The notes: generated from the letters alone by a model not told the origin. A DNA stretch of 64,000 nucleotides from Talpa occidentalis (GCF_014898055.3 NW_023601104.1:44327199-44391198), one strand, 5' to 3'. Counted from the first letter of the stretch, positions 48,340 to 61,205 are shown. Translations and numbers: made by a program.

Positions 48340-49514
48340 GTACCTTAAATGGACAGTAGATCAGTAGGAGGATGTGAGAGTTCTTAGTCTCTCTGACCAA
48401 GGTTAAGGAAATTGCAATTTTTTGACCAACATTTTTATTTTGTCTTCTTGTTTGGAGCACGGTATACTAACTCAGAGAAATCATCTGTTGTTGCTTAGTT
48501 ACAGTGGATTTTCATTTTCAGTAATTCCTCAGCGAGTGGAATAGGAAACTTTTACCTTTTCTTGGTACTTTTTTCATTAAAACAAAGAGACTGTCAGTGT
48601 CTTTTCTTGAATTCAACTCTGATTATTCCTTTACTCCCCCCCCATAGGTTTTTTGTTTTGTTTTGTTTTCATTTTTCCTCTCGTTATCTGCCTTGCCTCA
48701 TTCTAAAGTTAGCTCTTTCTCAACTTCAGTATCTTTTGCCAAAATACTTTTGGCAATCTGCCCATGTTTTCAGCACTGATATGTGTCAGCTTTCAGAATT
48801 TTTAGACTCTGAGTTTGTTTCTTTTTGAATTAATCTTCTCTCCCCTATAGTTCCTGCATTATAACTTTTAGATTGATTTTTACTGTGGAGAGAACTATAT
48901 TCCCCAGTTAGCAGTAGATAAATTTTGAGAATTTCTTCATCCTCAGAAAACAGAAAGATCAAGTTACAATCACAGGAGTGTGATCATCACCTAAACTTGG
49001 GAGCAGATAAAATGAGCAGAAAGGATCTTACTGGTTCCATTCAGTTTTATTCTGCACACTCAGGGAACCAAGCAGATGATTTAAATTTATCTAACAAGGC
49101 TTTTTATTATTTGTAAAAGCTCCAATTTAAAGCCTTGATCGAAGGTTCTTTAATTCACCCACAAACCACAAAATGGAATTTTGCAGAAGCAGCAGCAGAG
49201 GCAACTGTGAGAGCTCAGAAATCCCCAGATTGTTTTGATGATAAGGTCCAAGAACTTGGCTGTGATTCATCACTAGGCCCTCAGGAGTGGATTAGATTTA
49301 CTCAGTGTTTTCATATAATTCCTAGACATGGCTAAGGTAGCTTGTACTACTGTAAAATTCTAGCAGGAATAATACCCAGTTTGTTCTTTCTCATGGTCTT
49401 ATGGGATGTAAGCCATCACTATATCCTTCTCTACTTTATAACTTATTCTAACTGTTGAAGAACACATTATCATTAGACTATATTTCTTATATTTGAAGAA
49501 CATTTTCTCTTGTT
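48340..49514. other. Intergenic, nothing assigned
   Basis: Includes a short (TTTTG)n run near 48653-48669. The 48900-49330 interval has higher complexity without a match. Confidence 0.45.
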
Positions 49515-49620
49515 TAGCATTTAGAGAAATCATGTTATGGTACAAAAGTCACAAGACTGAGTATTAGAGACCTGGATTCTTATCTTAGCCTTATTGTGTC
49601 TTGACTTGTTTTTGAAAACC
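49515..49620 (+). mobile_element. MIR 5' part
   Basis: GGTACAAAAGTCACAAGAC, AGAGACCTGGATTCTTATC and GCCTTATTGTGTCTTGAC fit the MIR start region. Confidence 0.55.
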
Positions 49621-51469
49621 ATGCTTTGTCATATTTAGGTTGTTTTCTTTGTAAGGAATTGAAGCCCACACTTACTAACATAGGAAGAAAATAATTTCTC
49701 GTGAAGTTCTAGGGAGATATAAACGTAGGTTACTTAAAGGAAATCTGGAAATTCTCAAAGATTAGAATCAGGGCAGTTTTTAGAATGCTAGCAGTAATAG
49801 CAAATAATCTCATCAGTTACTGCTGCTGATCAGTCTTCATCCCACCTGAACTCCCAATGTCAAATATATCAGAGACATTCTATCTTATTAATCTAAATTC
49901 CAGAATATGGAGGAAAATATATCCCTTTGACTGATATAACCAGACAGTATCTACTGGGTAATTACCATTTCCCCTAGAAGCAAAATTGAGGTGTTGCTAA
50001 TGGGAGAAAAAAAAAAAAAAGATGTTGACAAAAATAATAAAATCCAGAAATAACAAATTGTTCAATCTTTATGTTTCCAAAGATATAACCCCATATTGCT
50101 TTGGTTTTATATGAAATAAAACTAATTTTTATATGAAATAAAACTAATTTTTATATGAAATAATAGCAAGGCATCAGTATTAGTACAATAGCTTCAGTAT
50201 TGTATATAAGATACTTATTGTCTATTATTGCCACTGTTATGGGCAGGATCAGGTGTCCGTTCTATTTAGCTAATATAGCACTATGTATCTAGTTTATTAA
50301 GAGTTCATTATTCATTGCATAATTACTATGAAAGAGGAGGAGCATCTATTTAAAATAGGAGACCAAAAATATTCTCATGTGAACACACAGAATCTCGGCT
50401 GTCTTGCTACTTCTGTTTATTAAAGACTATGCATATCTATTAAAACAAAGAGATCCAAGTAGTTCTCACTCACAGAGCTTAATAGGGGAAGAATAAAAAT
50501 TAACACGTTTAAAGAAAAAAAGAGCAAGATTTGAAAACCTTTGTAGGTCTTTCTGTTCTTCTACAGAGTTTATGCTTGGAGTGATGAGCCCTTCATTTAA
50601 CAGGCCAATTTAACAATTTTGTGTATCTGCAAAGCTGCCTAGAGCCTAATTTCTTTACATAATAAAGGGAGAACTGGGGGGAATTTTAACTATATTGATG
50701 GCAACGTTGGAGAGAGGGTTTTAGGGGAGCTGAGAAGTAGTATGATGAGGACATAGGAGACAGATTTCAAGGGAGAGGAGGTTATGCAACTTGGAACTCC
50801 TTTTCAGTTGGGGGACCTCAAGAGAAAAAACAGCCAGTGAGATTTCCTCAGGATATGAATCACCAAAAGTCTGTAAGAATAGTTGTCCCCAGTATTAATT
50901 TTAAGTCAGTTGCTCTTCTGTGCATTTGTATTGGGCGTTGTGCCTGTCTTTCCAACTCTTTACTGATTACGTTGCAACCATTTGGTTTAGGTAGATTTAC
51001 TTCCTCCAACAGTGGTAGCAAATTGTTCTAAGCAATCAGGTAATCCCATAATGCCATTTAGGTGGTGATTACTTTTAAAGTAATCTAGGCTTAATCCAGT
51101 GGACACTTTTCTTGACATATTTTGAGGCATAGGTGTTGGTTTAGGAACTACCCATTTTGCACCCTCAAGTCTTTTTGTTTTATGGTTATGAGAACTGCCC
51201 TGCTTGTCCTACTGCAAGTCAGTTATTCTCTCACCACAAGGGCAACCATCCATAGGAAAATTCTGAACAACAGATGAAAAATATAGGTGAGTTTTGATGA
51301 CCTGATAGGGTCACTATGATCAAATGACCTATAAACTGATAATGAAACCTGCCAGCCCACTGGTGGTTCTAGTTAGACAACCCAATAAATTTCACTTATT
51401 GAATAAAACCAAATCCTTTTCCAAATTGACTTCTGTAATTTTATTAATTTCATTAAATGACACTTATAT
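49621..51469. other. Intergenic, nothing recognised beyond a short tandem repeat
   Basis: No transposon assigned. The tandem repeat at 50105-50163 is listed separately. Confidence 0.45.
50105..50163. repeat. 22-bp tandem repeat, about 2.5 copies
   Basis: The unit begins TTTTATATGAAATAAAAC and is repeated with perfect identity, the last copy being partial. Confidence 0.9.
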
Positions 51470-52450
51470 CCACCCAGTTGTCCTTTTCTTATAACCCACT
51501 TCTAATCCATTAGCAAATCTTGTTAGCTTTTCCATCAAAATATATCCAGAATCTTACCACTTTCCATTATTTCCATTATTGCTACCCTAATCTAAACCAA
51601 CATCTATCTCCTATATTAGAACCATCGTCTCCAAATGGTCCTCTGTGTCTACACTTGCCTCTCTATTCAATAAACATAGTGGTCCTCCATAAATGTTAAT
51701 CAGACCATGCCAGTTTTTTGTCATAAACTTCCATTAGGATTAGAAGCCTAAGTTTTTACATTGATCTAAAAAATCACTATGTGGGCCTCCCTGGTGGCGC
51801 AAGTGATTAAGACATAGCACTATGAAGCTATCCTAGCCACTGCAGCAAGAGTTTAATCCCCGGCCAGCCAGAGAGCAACCCACATGGCGCAGCATACCTC
51901 TCCTGACTTGCCCACTGCTCCCCTCAGCAGTGTATTTCAGTAGATCTGCCTGTTCTGTTCCCCATTCTGTCTCTGGTGAATCCTCTTACCTCCCATACCT
52001 CTGGTCTGTACCCCAGTTCCTGTATGTATAAATAAATAAATTAAAAAAAAAACATTATGATATGGAATGCAGTTATCTTCTAGACCTTATATATTACTTT
52101 TCCATTCTGATACCCTGCCTAGGACACACTAACCTCCTCACTGTTCTTCAAACTTGCCAAATTCAGTGTTGCTGCATTTTCTGTTCCCTCTACCTAGAAC
52201 TCCTATGTTTTAAATGTCCATATGACTCACTTCCTCAAATCCTTCTATTTCTCTTTAAATGTCACCTTTTCTATGATTCTTTCCTGACTTCCCTATCTAA
52301 AAAAATGAACTATATTTTGTGCCTTTTTGCTCTAATATTATGTGACTACTGTACATGTGCATTTAATTATTTAATTGGATATTATCTTTCTTCCCCAAGG
52401 AAAAAAAAATCATCTCCCTGAGATCAAAGACTTTTGACTATTTTCTTAAT
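51470..52450 (+). mobile_element. L2 LINE 3' end, split by a SINE
   Basis: CAGACCATGCCAGTTTTTTG, CATAAACTTCCATTAGG, then after the SINE CACACTAACCTCCTCACTG, TTCTGTTCCCTCTACCTAG, AATGTCACCTTTTCTATG. This is the familiar L2 order. A 119-codon open frame at 52062 is inside it and is not a gene. Confidence 0.75.
51783..52052 (+). mobile_element. tRNA-derived SINE, subfamily A, nested in L2
   Basis: Complete element from GGGCCTCCCTGGTGGCGCAA to the (ATAA)n tail and A10. L2 sequence continues on both sides, so the SINE inserted later. Confidence 0.93.
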
Positions 52451-53029
52451 TGTTAATTCCCCAGTACTGGACCAATAATTATTAATGAATGAATTAAGAG
52501 TTTAGGACTGTTTGAGGGCTTTTTTTTTCCCTTTTATTGCTTACACCCAAAACATTCTAAGACCTGTAGCTTTTATTTAAAGCCCATTAACTATAGCCAT
52601 TTTTTTTTTTAGGAAATGCAGTTAAATATTAAGGTCTTACATTTATTGATGATGATAAATCTTGAGATAAATTATCTGTATTCCCCTATTCGAATGATTT
52701 GGTCACAAAAGAAATATCAGTATGAAAATTTATCAAAAGCAAGAAACTAGAATAAAAAGTAGTGGGAGTAACATGAACCTCCAGTGAAGTTAATGGGTGG
52801 AAAGAAGACTGATTTTCAACATAAGCATGATAGGAGCTTAAGCTAGTTCATTTAAATATCTAAGGCTGAAGCCTTATATTTGAATTATGTCGTTTGCATG
52901 AAAGTTTTCCTCTTTGTTCTGTGGGCTTTTGGGAATAGGCTCTTTCCATTTATCATTGCTTTAGTACATAGAAAATTTGTTCAATAGGTAGTCATTGCAT
53001 AGATGAAATGTATTGGAGAAGAGCTCTGC
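52451..53029. other. Intergenic, nothing recognised
   Basis: AT-rich, no match. Confidence 0.5.
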
Positions 53030-53160
53030 AGTTGGTAATATCAGTAACTGGATATGTTATTTAATCTGCTTTTGTTAGGTCTTGGTACCTTCATCTATAA
53101 AATGAAAGTGCTGGACTTCATAATTAAGTCCTTTCCAACTATAAAATATTCTATAATTTT
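53030..53160 (+). mobile_element. MIR-like fragment
   Basis: TTATTTAATCTGCTTTTG, CCTTCATCTATAAAATGAAAG and TCCTTTCCAACTATAAAATA fit the 3' half of a MIR-family element. Confidence 0.6.
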
Positions 53161-54404
53161 AGCTGCTTATGTATGAATGGAGACATGCACACACTTTCAT
53201 CTAATGGAAATAAAGATATACGTCTTAAAAATCTCCTTTCCAAATATATTTTGGTTAATATAGCTGCCATCAATTTGGCTTATAAAATAGCATTTTCAAT
53301 GATCTTTTAGCATGATAGATTAACTTTTATGTTCCTAAAGCCATTTCCTCTGAATGCTGCTGAGTTCACACTTCACTAATGGCAAGGATCCGATTAGAAC
53401 TAATTTCATAGTGATTCTTTGACATTTTCAAACAGAAATGTGTGTGCATTTCTGAATAAAAGTCAGGGGATATCATAAAATGTAAAAGTTACTATTAAAT
53501 TTCAGTCTAATATTGGATAGTAGTTATGCAACAGAAAGTGCCTGAAAGACTTAATTCTTGCAAAATAAGTTTCCCTGTCCCTTCATTTCTTCTGCTTTCA
53601 CCTGAATCCACTGGAACTTTGTCTCCAGGCTTTGGTCTACATCATCAGCCACTTTGTAAGCTTTGCCATTTGATAGAACTTAAATTTAGAGAAGCCGATA
53701 CTGCTTTTAGGGAGTGTATAAACCAACATGTAACAGTGGTAACAAGGCAGGAAGTTAAACTTGTGGACAGAGTTAGCACAGGAGAGAACAGAGGTTTCTT
53801 GTGACCTTCAAGTGACAGTCACTAGTAGTTTGTCCCCAAATACTAAAGTCATGACTGTTAAATATGGTAAGGAAACTAGGAGTAGCAAAGATCTTGACAC
53901 TTGTGACTGGGCTACTGGATTCCATTATGACATAATTTCTGATCTACTTAAATGATACAGGTGGTGCTGCTGGAAAACATCTGTCTTTGGCTGGACTCAA
54001 TTAAAAGACTAAATAATAGCTCTGTTATACAGTTGTGAACCATTGGAGAAGTCAGAGAAAACAAAGGCAGGGGAAAGAAGGAAGGGACTAAAAATGCCTT
54101 CATTTTGGGGAAAGGGGCCAATTAGGAAGATCCCAACAGTAAGATAGAAGGGGAAAAAAAGGCAGATCAAATATATTGTTGGCGCTAAGTAAGGTAGTGC
54201 TTTATTAAAGAACATAACTAACTCTATAATGAATTTTTATTTTATACATGAAAGTTAAATTCTTAATTTCATCAATTAAAAATGGGATAAAGTTATGACT
54301 TTGTAAAATCTACCATAAAGGTGCCATATTGGTTTCCAGAACATTTTTTTAATAAAAATTCAACTAAAGGTTTTTTTTTAAATTTTCAAGTGGGAATATG
54401 TTGC
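53161..54404. other. Intergenic, nothing assigned
   Basis: The 53160-53500 interval is balanced in composition and could be constrained. A 92-codon open frame at 53526 has no recognisable domain. Confidence 0.4.
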
Positions 54405-54464
54405 TCCTCCCTCCTTCCCTCCCTCCCTCCCTCCTCCCTCCCTCCCTCCCTCCCTCCCTCCTCC
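54405..54464. repeat. (CCCT)n simple repeat
   Basis: About 60 bp of CCCT/CTCC units with small interruptions. Confidence 0.95.
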
Positions 54465-54954
54465 ATTTCTCTCTTCCCTCTTTTTTATATCCTTCATTCC
54501 TAGTGCCATTAAACATAGCTGAATTTCATGTAGGAACCATATAGTTGTACAAGAATTTTCAACCTTGTACTAGTTCACACAATGAAAGCTCTATTGACAA
54601 ATGGTGGCTTCATGTATCCCATCACATGTCTGTTTTGGAACTGAGGTTCATTGATTGGAATAGCAAATAAATCAACTGCTCATATTACCATTCTCTTCCT
54701 TTCTGTTTGGCTAATTGTGCATAACTGAAATTATGGGAGTTTAGTGCTTAATGATGTGATTATTTTATTATACTGCAGAGAGGTCAGGAAGAGTAAGGAC
54801 TGGGAAAAGACAATGTTAGTGCCCATTTAGGGAGTTATAAGTGACCAATGAGTGAAATTTATATATATTGGAAATGGGAATCAACTTTCTGAGCCAGCTA
54901 AGAGGAAATTCTGAATTTCTTAGAGAAAGTGGCATATTATTGTTGGAAATTACC
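54465..54954. other. Intergenic, nothing recognised
   Basis: No match found. Confidence 0.5.
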
Positions 54955-55050
54955 AAGAGCAGTGTTTCTCAAACTTTGGTAGGTATAAGAGATACCCATA
55001 TAGTTTGGGTAAAAATGCAGATATGGGGCCTCCTTCCAAAAATTATGGTA
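54955..55050 (+). mobile_element. MER5-type hAT DNA transposon fragment
   Basis: AGCAGTGTTTCTCAAACTTT, ATGCAGATATGGGGCCTCC follow the start of the MER5 consensus. Only the first half is visible. Confidence 0.6.
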
Positions 55051-55296
55051 AGTAATACCAATATGGAGACTAGAAAAGAGAATTTTTAACAAGGTGTTTC
55101 AGATGCTGGTGTCCTCAGATCATATGTTAATGTATTGAGGTCATAGAGCAGGGGCAAAAGAAAGACAAAGGTCATTCTTTGGGGTTAACTTTGGCAAGGA
55201 GAGGGGTGAATTTGCTCATGAAGTATAAGAGAAAACTAAACAATGAATATCAAGAAAGAGTTAAATTGAAGTAGAAATAAATAGTAGTATTAATTT

Positions 55297-55558
55297 TTTT
55301 TAAAGATTTATTTATTTATTTATATAAGCACAGGTCACAGTCAGAAGCGCAGGAGGGTGAGAGAATCCCCCAGAGCCAGAGCGGGGAGCAGAACAGACAG
55401 ACTGACAAAGTACACTGCTGTGGGGAGCAGCGGTCGTGGCAGGAGAGGTCTGTGCATCATGTGGGACGCTCGCCGGTGGCAGGGATTGAACCAATGCTGC
55501 AGAGGCTGTGGGTAACTTCGCAGCCCAGTGCTCAACTGCTGTGCCACCGGGGAGGCCC
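55297..55558 (-). mobile_element. tRNA-derived SINE, subfamily B-like
   Basis: Reverse-oriented complete element. A perfect 15-bp duplication TAGTAGTATTAATTT lies at 55282-55296 and 55559-55573. Confidence 0.95.
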
Positions 55559-55689
55559 TAGTAGTATTAATTTGAAGGATGGAATAGCTGTAAGGTTTCC
55601 TTTCAGAAGCAAAGGAGGAGAGAGACGAGTGACTAGGAGAAACTTGAAAAGGACAGAAAAGATTTAAAAAGTTCTTATAGCCGAGTCAC

Positions 55690-55800
55690 TGTGGCAAGAC
55701 TTTGAATCTGTTTTTGATGCCAGGGTTCCATTGTTAAATGATGAATTTGACATTATGAACTTTGAGGCCCATTTCAACTATAAACAATTCTATGATTCTT
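55690..55800 (+). mobile_element. MIR-family 3' fragment
   Basis: CTTTGAGGCCCATTTCAAC and AACAATTCTATGATTCTT resemble the 3' end of a MIR-type element. Weak match. Confidence 0.4.
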
Positions 55801-55810
55801 CTACAGAAAT

Positions 55811-56518
55811 AGTCTCAGACTTTTATCAGCAAGTCATCTCTGTGGAACATGATATGCCCCTATCTCTAAAGGGTATTATGGCAGGTGTTTACCCAAGGAG
55901 GCAGGTCCTCTAGACATAGTGTAAGGAAAAATGGTTTCAGCTATAATCTCTCAGCTGCCTAACCTTTTTCCTTATCCTAAGAATCATTTTCATAGGGAAA
56001 AAACAGTAAGTTAAAGAGAGAATTGCTAAATAGCAGTGATTAGCCAGTTTAAATTTAGTCAGTATTAATTTTTGGAAAACTGGGTCTTCAAGATTCTATG
56101 ACTTTGTTCTATTTCAGGAAGGAAATCAGTTAGTAACTTGCAAGCCAAAGGCAAAGTTTTACTTCTAAATTCTTCACGTTGTTTTCTTCTGATACTACTT
56201 TTTATGTTTATTTTAAAAATAGGCTCCACCCCCCCATTGATATTACCCAGGAATGTTGGGAAATTGGTCTAACAGCATGTGTAATATCCTTTTTGTACAG
56301 AGATAAAGAGATTTAGGCAAAATTTTGGAGGGCAGTTATGACAAAGAGATTGTAATTCATTCTACTTTTATTCAAGATAGATTAGGCAACCCTCTGCAAT
56401 CTGAAACCAAAGAGCAGGCTTAAATGTACAAAGCACACATTTATTATTGAAGACTTATTGTGAGTGGGAAGACTACAGTCAGACACATTGCCCAGAAAGA
56501 TACCTTTGGGCATAGGAG
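55811..56518. other. Intergenic, nothing recognised
   Basis: No gene or repeat recognised. Confidence 0.5.
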
Positions 56519-56881
56519 GTGTGATGGTTAATTATATGCTTCAACTTGGATAGACCATGTACTCATTTTTTTTTTTTAAATCAAATACTCAAATAGATAT
56601 TGTTTTGAAGGAGTTTTCTAGATATGATTAATGCTTAAATCAGTAAACCTTGAGTAAGGCAGATCATGCTTCATAATGTGAGTGAGCCTTGTTCAATCAG
56701 TTGCATACCTGAGATTGAGCTTTCCTGAAGAAAAAGGATTCCTGCTTCTAGACTGCCTTTGGATTCAAGATTGCACCAATTCTTGCCAGCATTTCGAGCC
56801 AGGCAGTCTACCCTGTGCATTTCAGATTTGCTCTTCTCCTTAATCTCATGAATCAACTGCTTAAAATCTCTTTCTTGCTCA

Positions 56882-56912
<31 letters not shown>

Positions 56913-56925
56913 CATACATGTATAT
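56519..56925 (+). mobile_element. ERVL-type LTR (MLT2-like)
   Basis: It starts TGTGATGGTTAATTATATGC and continues with CAACTTGGATAG, TTAATGCTTAAATCAGTAAA, GAGTAAGGCAGATCATGC, AATGTGAGTGAGCC and AATCTCATGAATCAACTGC. The order matches ERVL LTRs. The (GT)14 run sits near its 3' end. Confidence 0.65.
56882..56909. repeat. (GT)14 microsatellite
   Basis: Uninterrupted GT run of 28 bp. Confidence 0.97.
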
Positions 56926-57318
56926 ATTTTCCTGTTTTTCTTCTAGGAAGCCTTAATGCAAAAGAAAATGATGAAACTCAGGGCTTTACTCATTTGGGGT
57001 GAAGAATGTAGTTAGAGATTTAATTAGTGATACAGACTCTCTGCCCAGGAAAATGCATACAAATGCACATATATGTGTAAAATTTTGCATACATATACAA
57101 GGTGCTTAGGGATTAAGAACCCTTGCTCTGAGTTTAGGTGTCAAACTGATTTGTTTCTAAGTAAAATGTAGGGAGTCCTTCAAGATTAGAGGTAGGTCTT
57201 AATTGAATTCTTCTCAGGTTGTAGGTAGGAAAAAAAGGAAATATATGTGGTGGGCAATTATGATTTGTGTTCTGAGGTTTTTGAAAGGGTCTGAGAGTAA
57301 ATCAGAATATTTCTGTTG
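56926..57318. other. Intergenic, nothing recognised
   Basis: No match found. Confidence 0.5.
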
Positions 57319-57334
57319 ATGTGTATGTACTTTT

Positions 57335-57660
57335 TTTTATTTTTATTTTTTTAGCATATTTTTTTAATAGAGGCATGTTTTATTTATTTATTGATTTGTT
57401 TTGTTTGTTTATACAAGCACTGGGTACAGTCAGAAGCGTGGGAGGGTGAGAGAATTTACCAGAGCCAGAGTGGGGAGCAGAGCAGGCAGAAGGACCGAAG
57501 TACACTGCTGAGGGGAGCAGCGGTTGGCAGGAGAGGTCTGCGCACCATGTGGGACCCTCCTCTGGTGGCCGGGGAGCAGCCGGGGATCAAACCGGCGCCG
57601 CAGAGGCCGTGGGCAGCTTCGCAACCCAGCGCTCAACCGCTGCGCCACCGGGGAGGCCGA
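57335..57660 (-). mobile_element. tRNA-derived SINE, subfamily B, young, long tail
   Basis: Reverse-oriented complete element with intact boxes and many CpGs. The tail contains AAAACATGCCTCTAT (reverse complement of 57367-57381), followed by a second A-rich stretch. A perfect 16-bp duplication ATGTGTATGTACTTTT lies at 57319-57334 and 57661-57676. Confidence 0.96.
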
Positions 57661-57676
57661 ATGTGTATGTACTTTT

Positions 57677-58145
57677 GAAGGCCACTAGAACTGCAGAATA
57701 TACACGTGTCCTTAAGAAGTTTGCTTACTGATATAAGGAATACAGCCAGAAAATGAATGGAAAGAGAGGGCTCCCATGTAACAGTTGAATTAGGACAATG
57801 ACTTTACCAAATACATCCAGAAATCCAACTACTTGTGGAAACATAGGAAACGGTACAAAGGAGGGGATTTCAGACATGCTCTGAACTTTAATCCCAAATT
57901 ATCAATGGATAGTTTGTTTAAATTCTAGTCAAACTATAGAACATGCTTGCTCCATATAACTATATGGAAAATTTCTTCTTTTCCAAATAATTTCATGAAT
58001 ATTTGTAATAATTTTAGAAGTTTGGTGCTCAAAGTTCTACTTTCACAAGTAATGATCTGTGACTGATAAATTATAGGAAAAAGTAACTGCTAGGGCTTAG
58101 TACAAAGAGGACTCAGAGTCTGCAAAAATTAGAAAAAAAATTAAT
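57677..58145. other. Intergenic, nothing recognised
   Basis: No match found. Confidence 0.5.
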
Positions 58146-58159
58146 AGAAAATAACTATA

Positions 58160-58434
58160 GGGCCTCCCCTGGTGGTGCAGTCTGTTGAGCGCCGCACTGT
58201 GAAGCTGTCTGCAGCCTATGCAGCATGGGTTTGATTTTCCGGCCAGCCGTCGAGGGTCCCCCATGGCGAAGCAGTCCTCTCCTGTTGTGCCCGCTGCTCC
58301 CCTCAGCAGTGTATTTTGTCAGTCTGCCTGTTCTGTTCCCTGCTTTGTCTCGGGTGAATTCTCTCACCCTCCCACAATTCTGGCCTGTACCCCGGTTCTT
58401 GTATAAATAAATAAATAAATAAGTCTTTAAAAAA
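58160..58434 (+). mobile_element. tRNA-derived SINE, mixed A/B features
   Basis: Complete element. A perfect 14-bp duplication AGAAAATAACTATA lies at 58146-58159 and 58435-58448. Confidence 0.95.
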
Positions 58435-58448
58435 AGAAAATAACTATA

Positions 58449-58849
58449 AAATAAAAGAAGCACAAAACACCAAAGATGTTATATTCTGAATTAGAAATAT
58501 TAGAGACTGTCAGTTAGCTTGTTTTGCCAGATTAACTCATTTTTATATGCATCAGAAAAAGCTTGTTCTGTCATCTTTATGCATATATTTGAAACTTTTC
58601 ATTAAACCATTGCAATTGATTTAATGCTGTGCTAGAACCAAAAATGTTCAGACCCTTTCACACCAAGAATCATAAATTGTGTAAGGGAGAATACTGTTAA
58701 TAGTACGTGCTATGTTTTCGTACTCAACTTAATGCCAGGAGAGGCTCAAGCAAATCTCCTGGTGAAGACAGAACTTGTGTTAATTTTTGTTGTAGACTGG
58801 CAAATAATGTATAACAAATTCTATAAAACATGATGTGATTATTAATTTT
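58449..58849. other. Intergenic, nothing recognised
   Basis: No match found. Confidence 0.5.
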
Positions 58850-59250
58850 ATGTTTCCATTGGAATGGATGAAAGAGTGCCTATGTATTTGGTCAAGCATT
58901 ATCCTAGATGTCTCTGTAGGGATATTTTTGAATAAGATTACATTTTAAATGGGCAAACTGAGTAAAGCAGATTGTTCTCCATATTGTGAGTGGGTCTCAT
59001 TTAATCAGTTGAAGCAGGATTGACTATTCTTGGGTTGTTCTGGGTCTCTCGCCTGCCATTGTTTAAGTTGGAGCTACACAGTCAGCTCCCCTTGGTCTTA
59101 AGCTTGCCAACTTATCCTACAGGTATTGAGTCTTGTCACTTCCCATAATTAAGTGAACCAATTCCTTATAATTTGTATCTCTCTTCTAAATCAGTCTGTT
59201 GGTTCTTTTTATTCTTTTTTTCCCCTGGAGAACTGTGACTAATGCACATA
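58850..59250 (+). mobile_element. ERVL-type LTR (MLT2-like), second copy
   Basis: TTTGGTCAAGCATTATCC, TAGATGTCTCTGTAGGG, CTGAGTAAAGCAGATTG, TTTAATCAGTTGAAGC, GTGAACCAATTCCTTATAA and GGAGAACTGTGACTAATGC follow the same LTR pattern as 56519-56925, same orientation. Confidence 0.7.
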
Positions 59251-61190
59251 ATATTAAAATAGTTTTAGCAATTGTAAATTTTGGATTTTTTTAATAATGT
59301 TTTATTTTCTTGCATGACATATTTATAACTATTATTTTTTCAAATGTATTAAAATTACTCTAAAAACTAACACCATTGGTAAAAATGGGTAACTTTGCAA
59401 AGAATCTGTTAATGAAATTCATCTGGTTTAAGATGAAAGAACATATTTTATTATGTTAATTATTTATCTAATATTATCCACATTAACAAAAGCATTGAAA
59501 AATAAAGCATAATACCAGAAATTCTTTTACAAAATCACTATAAATTTAAAGAAAAAAATATGGCAAGAAAGTTAAAGACAAGTTATTTTCATTGGGAATC
59601 ATTTTTATGACAATAAAAATTACTCAAATCCTCTGTGTATTTGTATTTATACAGTGAAATTTTGAAATGAGTTCTTCTATCTCTGCCAACTTACAATGTA
59701 ATTTGAAACAAAACAAAGTGAGCATAAAAATAAGGCTTTCAAATACTTTCAGAATAAATGAAACAGCTTAATGTTGTCAAAAATGTATGCAAACACAATT
59801 TGAATCTGATGCTGAAAACACACTTATTAAATGACATTCTATTATATTCCAACAATTACATTAGATTAGTAGGCAGTTAGAAAGATACAATTAGTACATT
59901 GTCTGGAGATAAAGCTATGAGAAGAATGCAAGAATATGCATATGAGTCAGTTGACTAATACTATAGGTTGATATACATGAAATCTTAACAATGAGATAAG
60001 AAAAAATATTTTAGAGCTCTTTGCTTGTTTTTGTATTGTACTTGAATATAAGGGTGTTTATTACTTTGAAATTAGTTGATATAGAAATAAGACATTTATT
60101 TTGAAAATTTGAAGAACTATTTAACAAAAATTAGCATGCTATAAAATTTAAATTAAAAAAAGACACAACTTGAGTTTTTTATTATGAAGAATTAAATTTA
60201 TGAGCCACACTCTCAAAATTAATACAATTCTAATTATATACCATACTCTAAGTTAATTCATCCATAAATATCACCTCACTTAATATCCTATAAGAGAGAT
60301 ATGGTTATATTTCTAATTTACATCTCAAGAAAAAGTTATAAAGAGTTGAAGATAAAATAATAATTATGTGGGAGCACCAGAATTCTAATCCCACGTTTTT
60401 CAGGCTTCAAGTATTATGCTCTTAATGAGTATTATATTGTAAATTGCAATGATTCAATTTTGAAATAACTTCCTATGAATCCTCTTTCATGTTTGTGGAT
60501 CAGTTAAATTAAAGTGTGTCATGAGATTACAAAACATGCCATTCAAAACTATTACATTTGGAAACCAATTTTCTATGTGAGTCAGAATTTTCTTGTAAAT
60601 GTAAACCAAAATAAAATTTAGAAATTAATTAACTATTGATGCTGAGGCTACAATGATTCATCCAAAGCTGTAATTTTCAAAATGTATGGAAACATTATCA
60701 TTTTTATTAACTTTAACTATTTTACATTCAAACTTATGAAGTATGGTTTTATGACAGCATTTTTATCCCATTCTTTCCTATAGTATCTTTCTGTTTAAGA
60801 TTTGATTGGGAAAAAATCACAGACTATAAAAACAAAGACTTTAGTCAAATTCTGCATTGTCTTATTTTCATGATGAAAACCCTCTCAAGTTCAGATTTTC
60901 TGGTTAATCCTAGATTCTTATCAATGAACTGTGCTATTTACAGATAACCTTATTTCAGTACATGAAAAATATTTAATCAAAAATTTAAAAAGAAGCAAAA
61001 GAAAATCAATAGTGTTTTCAAGAAAAAGCAAACTTCCACTTCATCAATGAGATTATATGAATTATTCATTATTCAAAGATTGACTAAATTATTAAAAACA
61101 AAGATCATTATTTTTGGTTTTAATTTAATTTCCTATCTGATATATGTACTACTTTTCAGTTAGCTGAAGTCACAGATAGATAAAACTAAA
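59251..61190. other. AT-rich intergenic sequence, nothing recognised
   Basis: About 1.9 kb, very AT-rich. No gene or transposon recognised. Confidence 0.5.
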
Positions 61191-61205
61191 TTTTTGCTAA
61201 TTTTA

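Noticed and set aside
52062..52421. 119-codon open frame with hydrophobic Cys/Leu runs
   Set aside because: It is within the 3' end of an L2 LINE.
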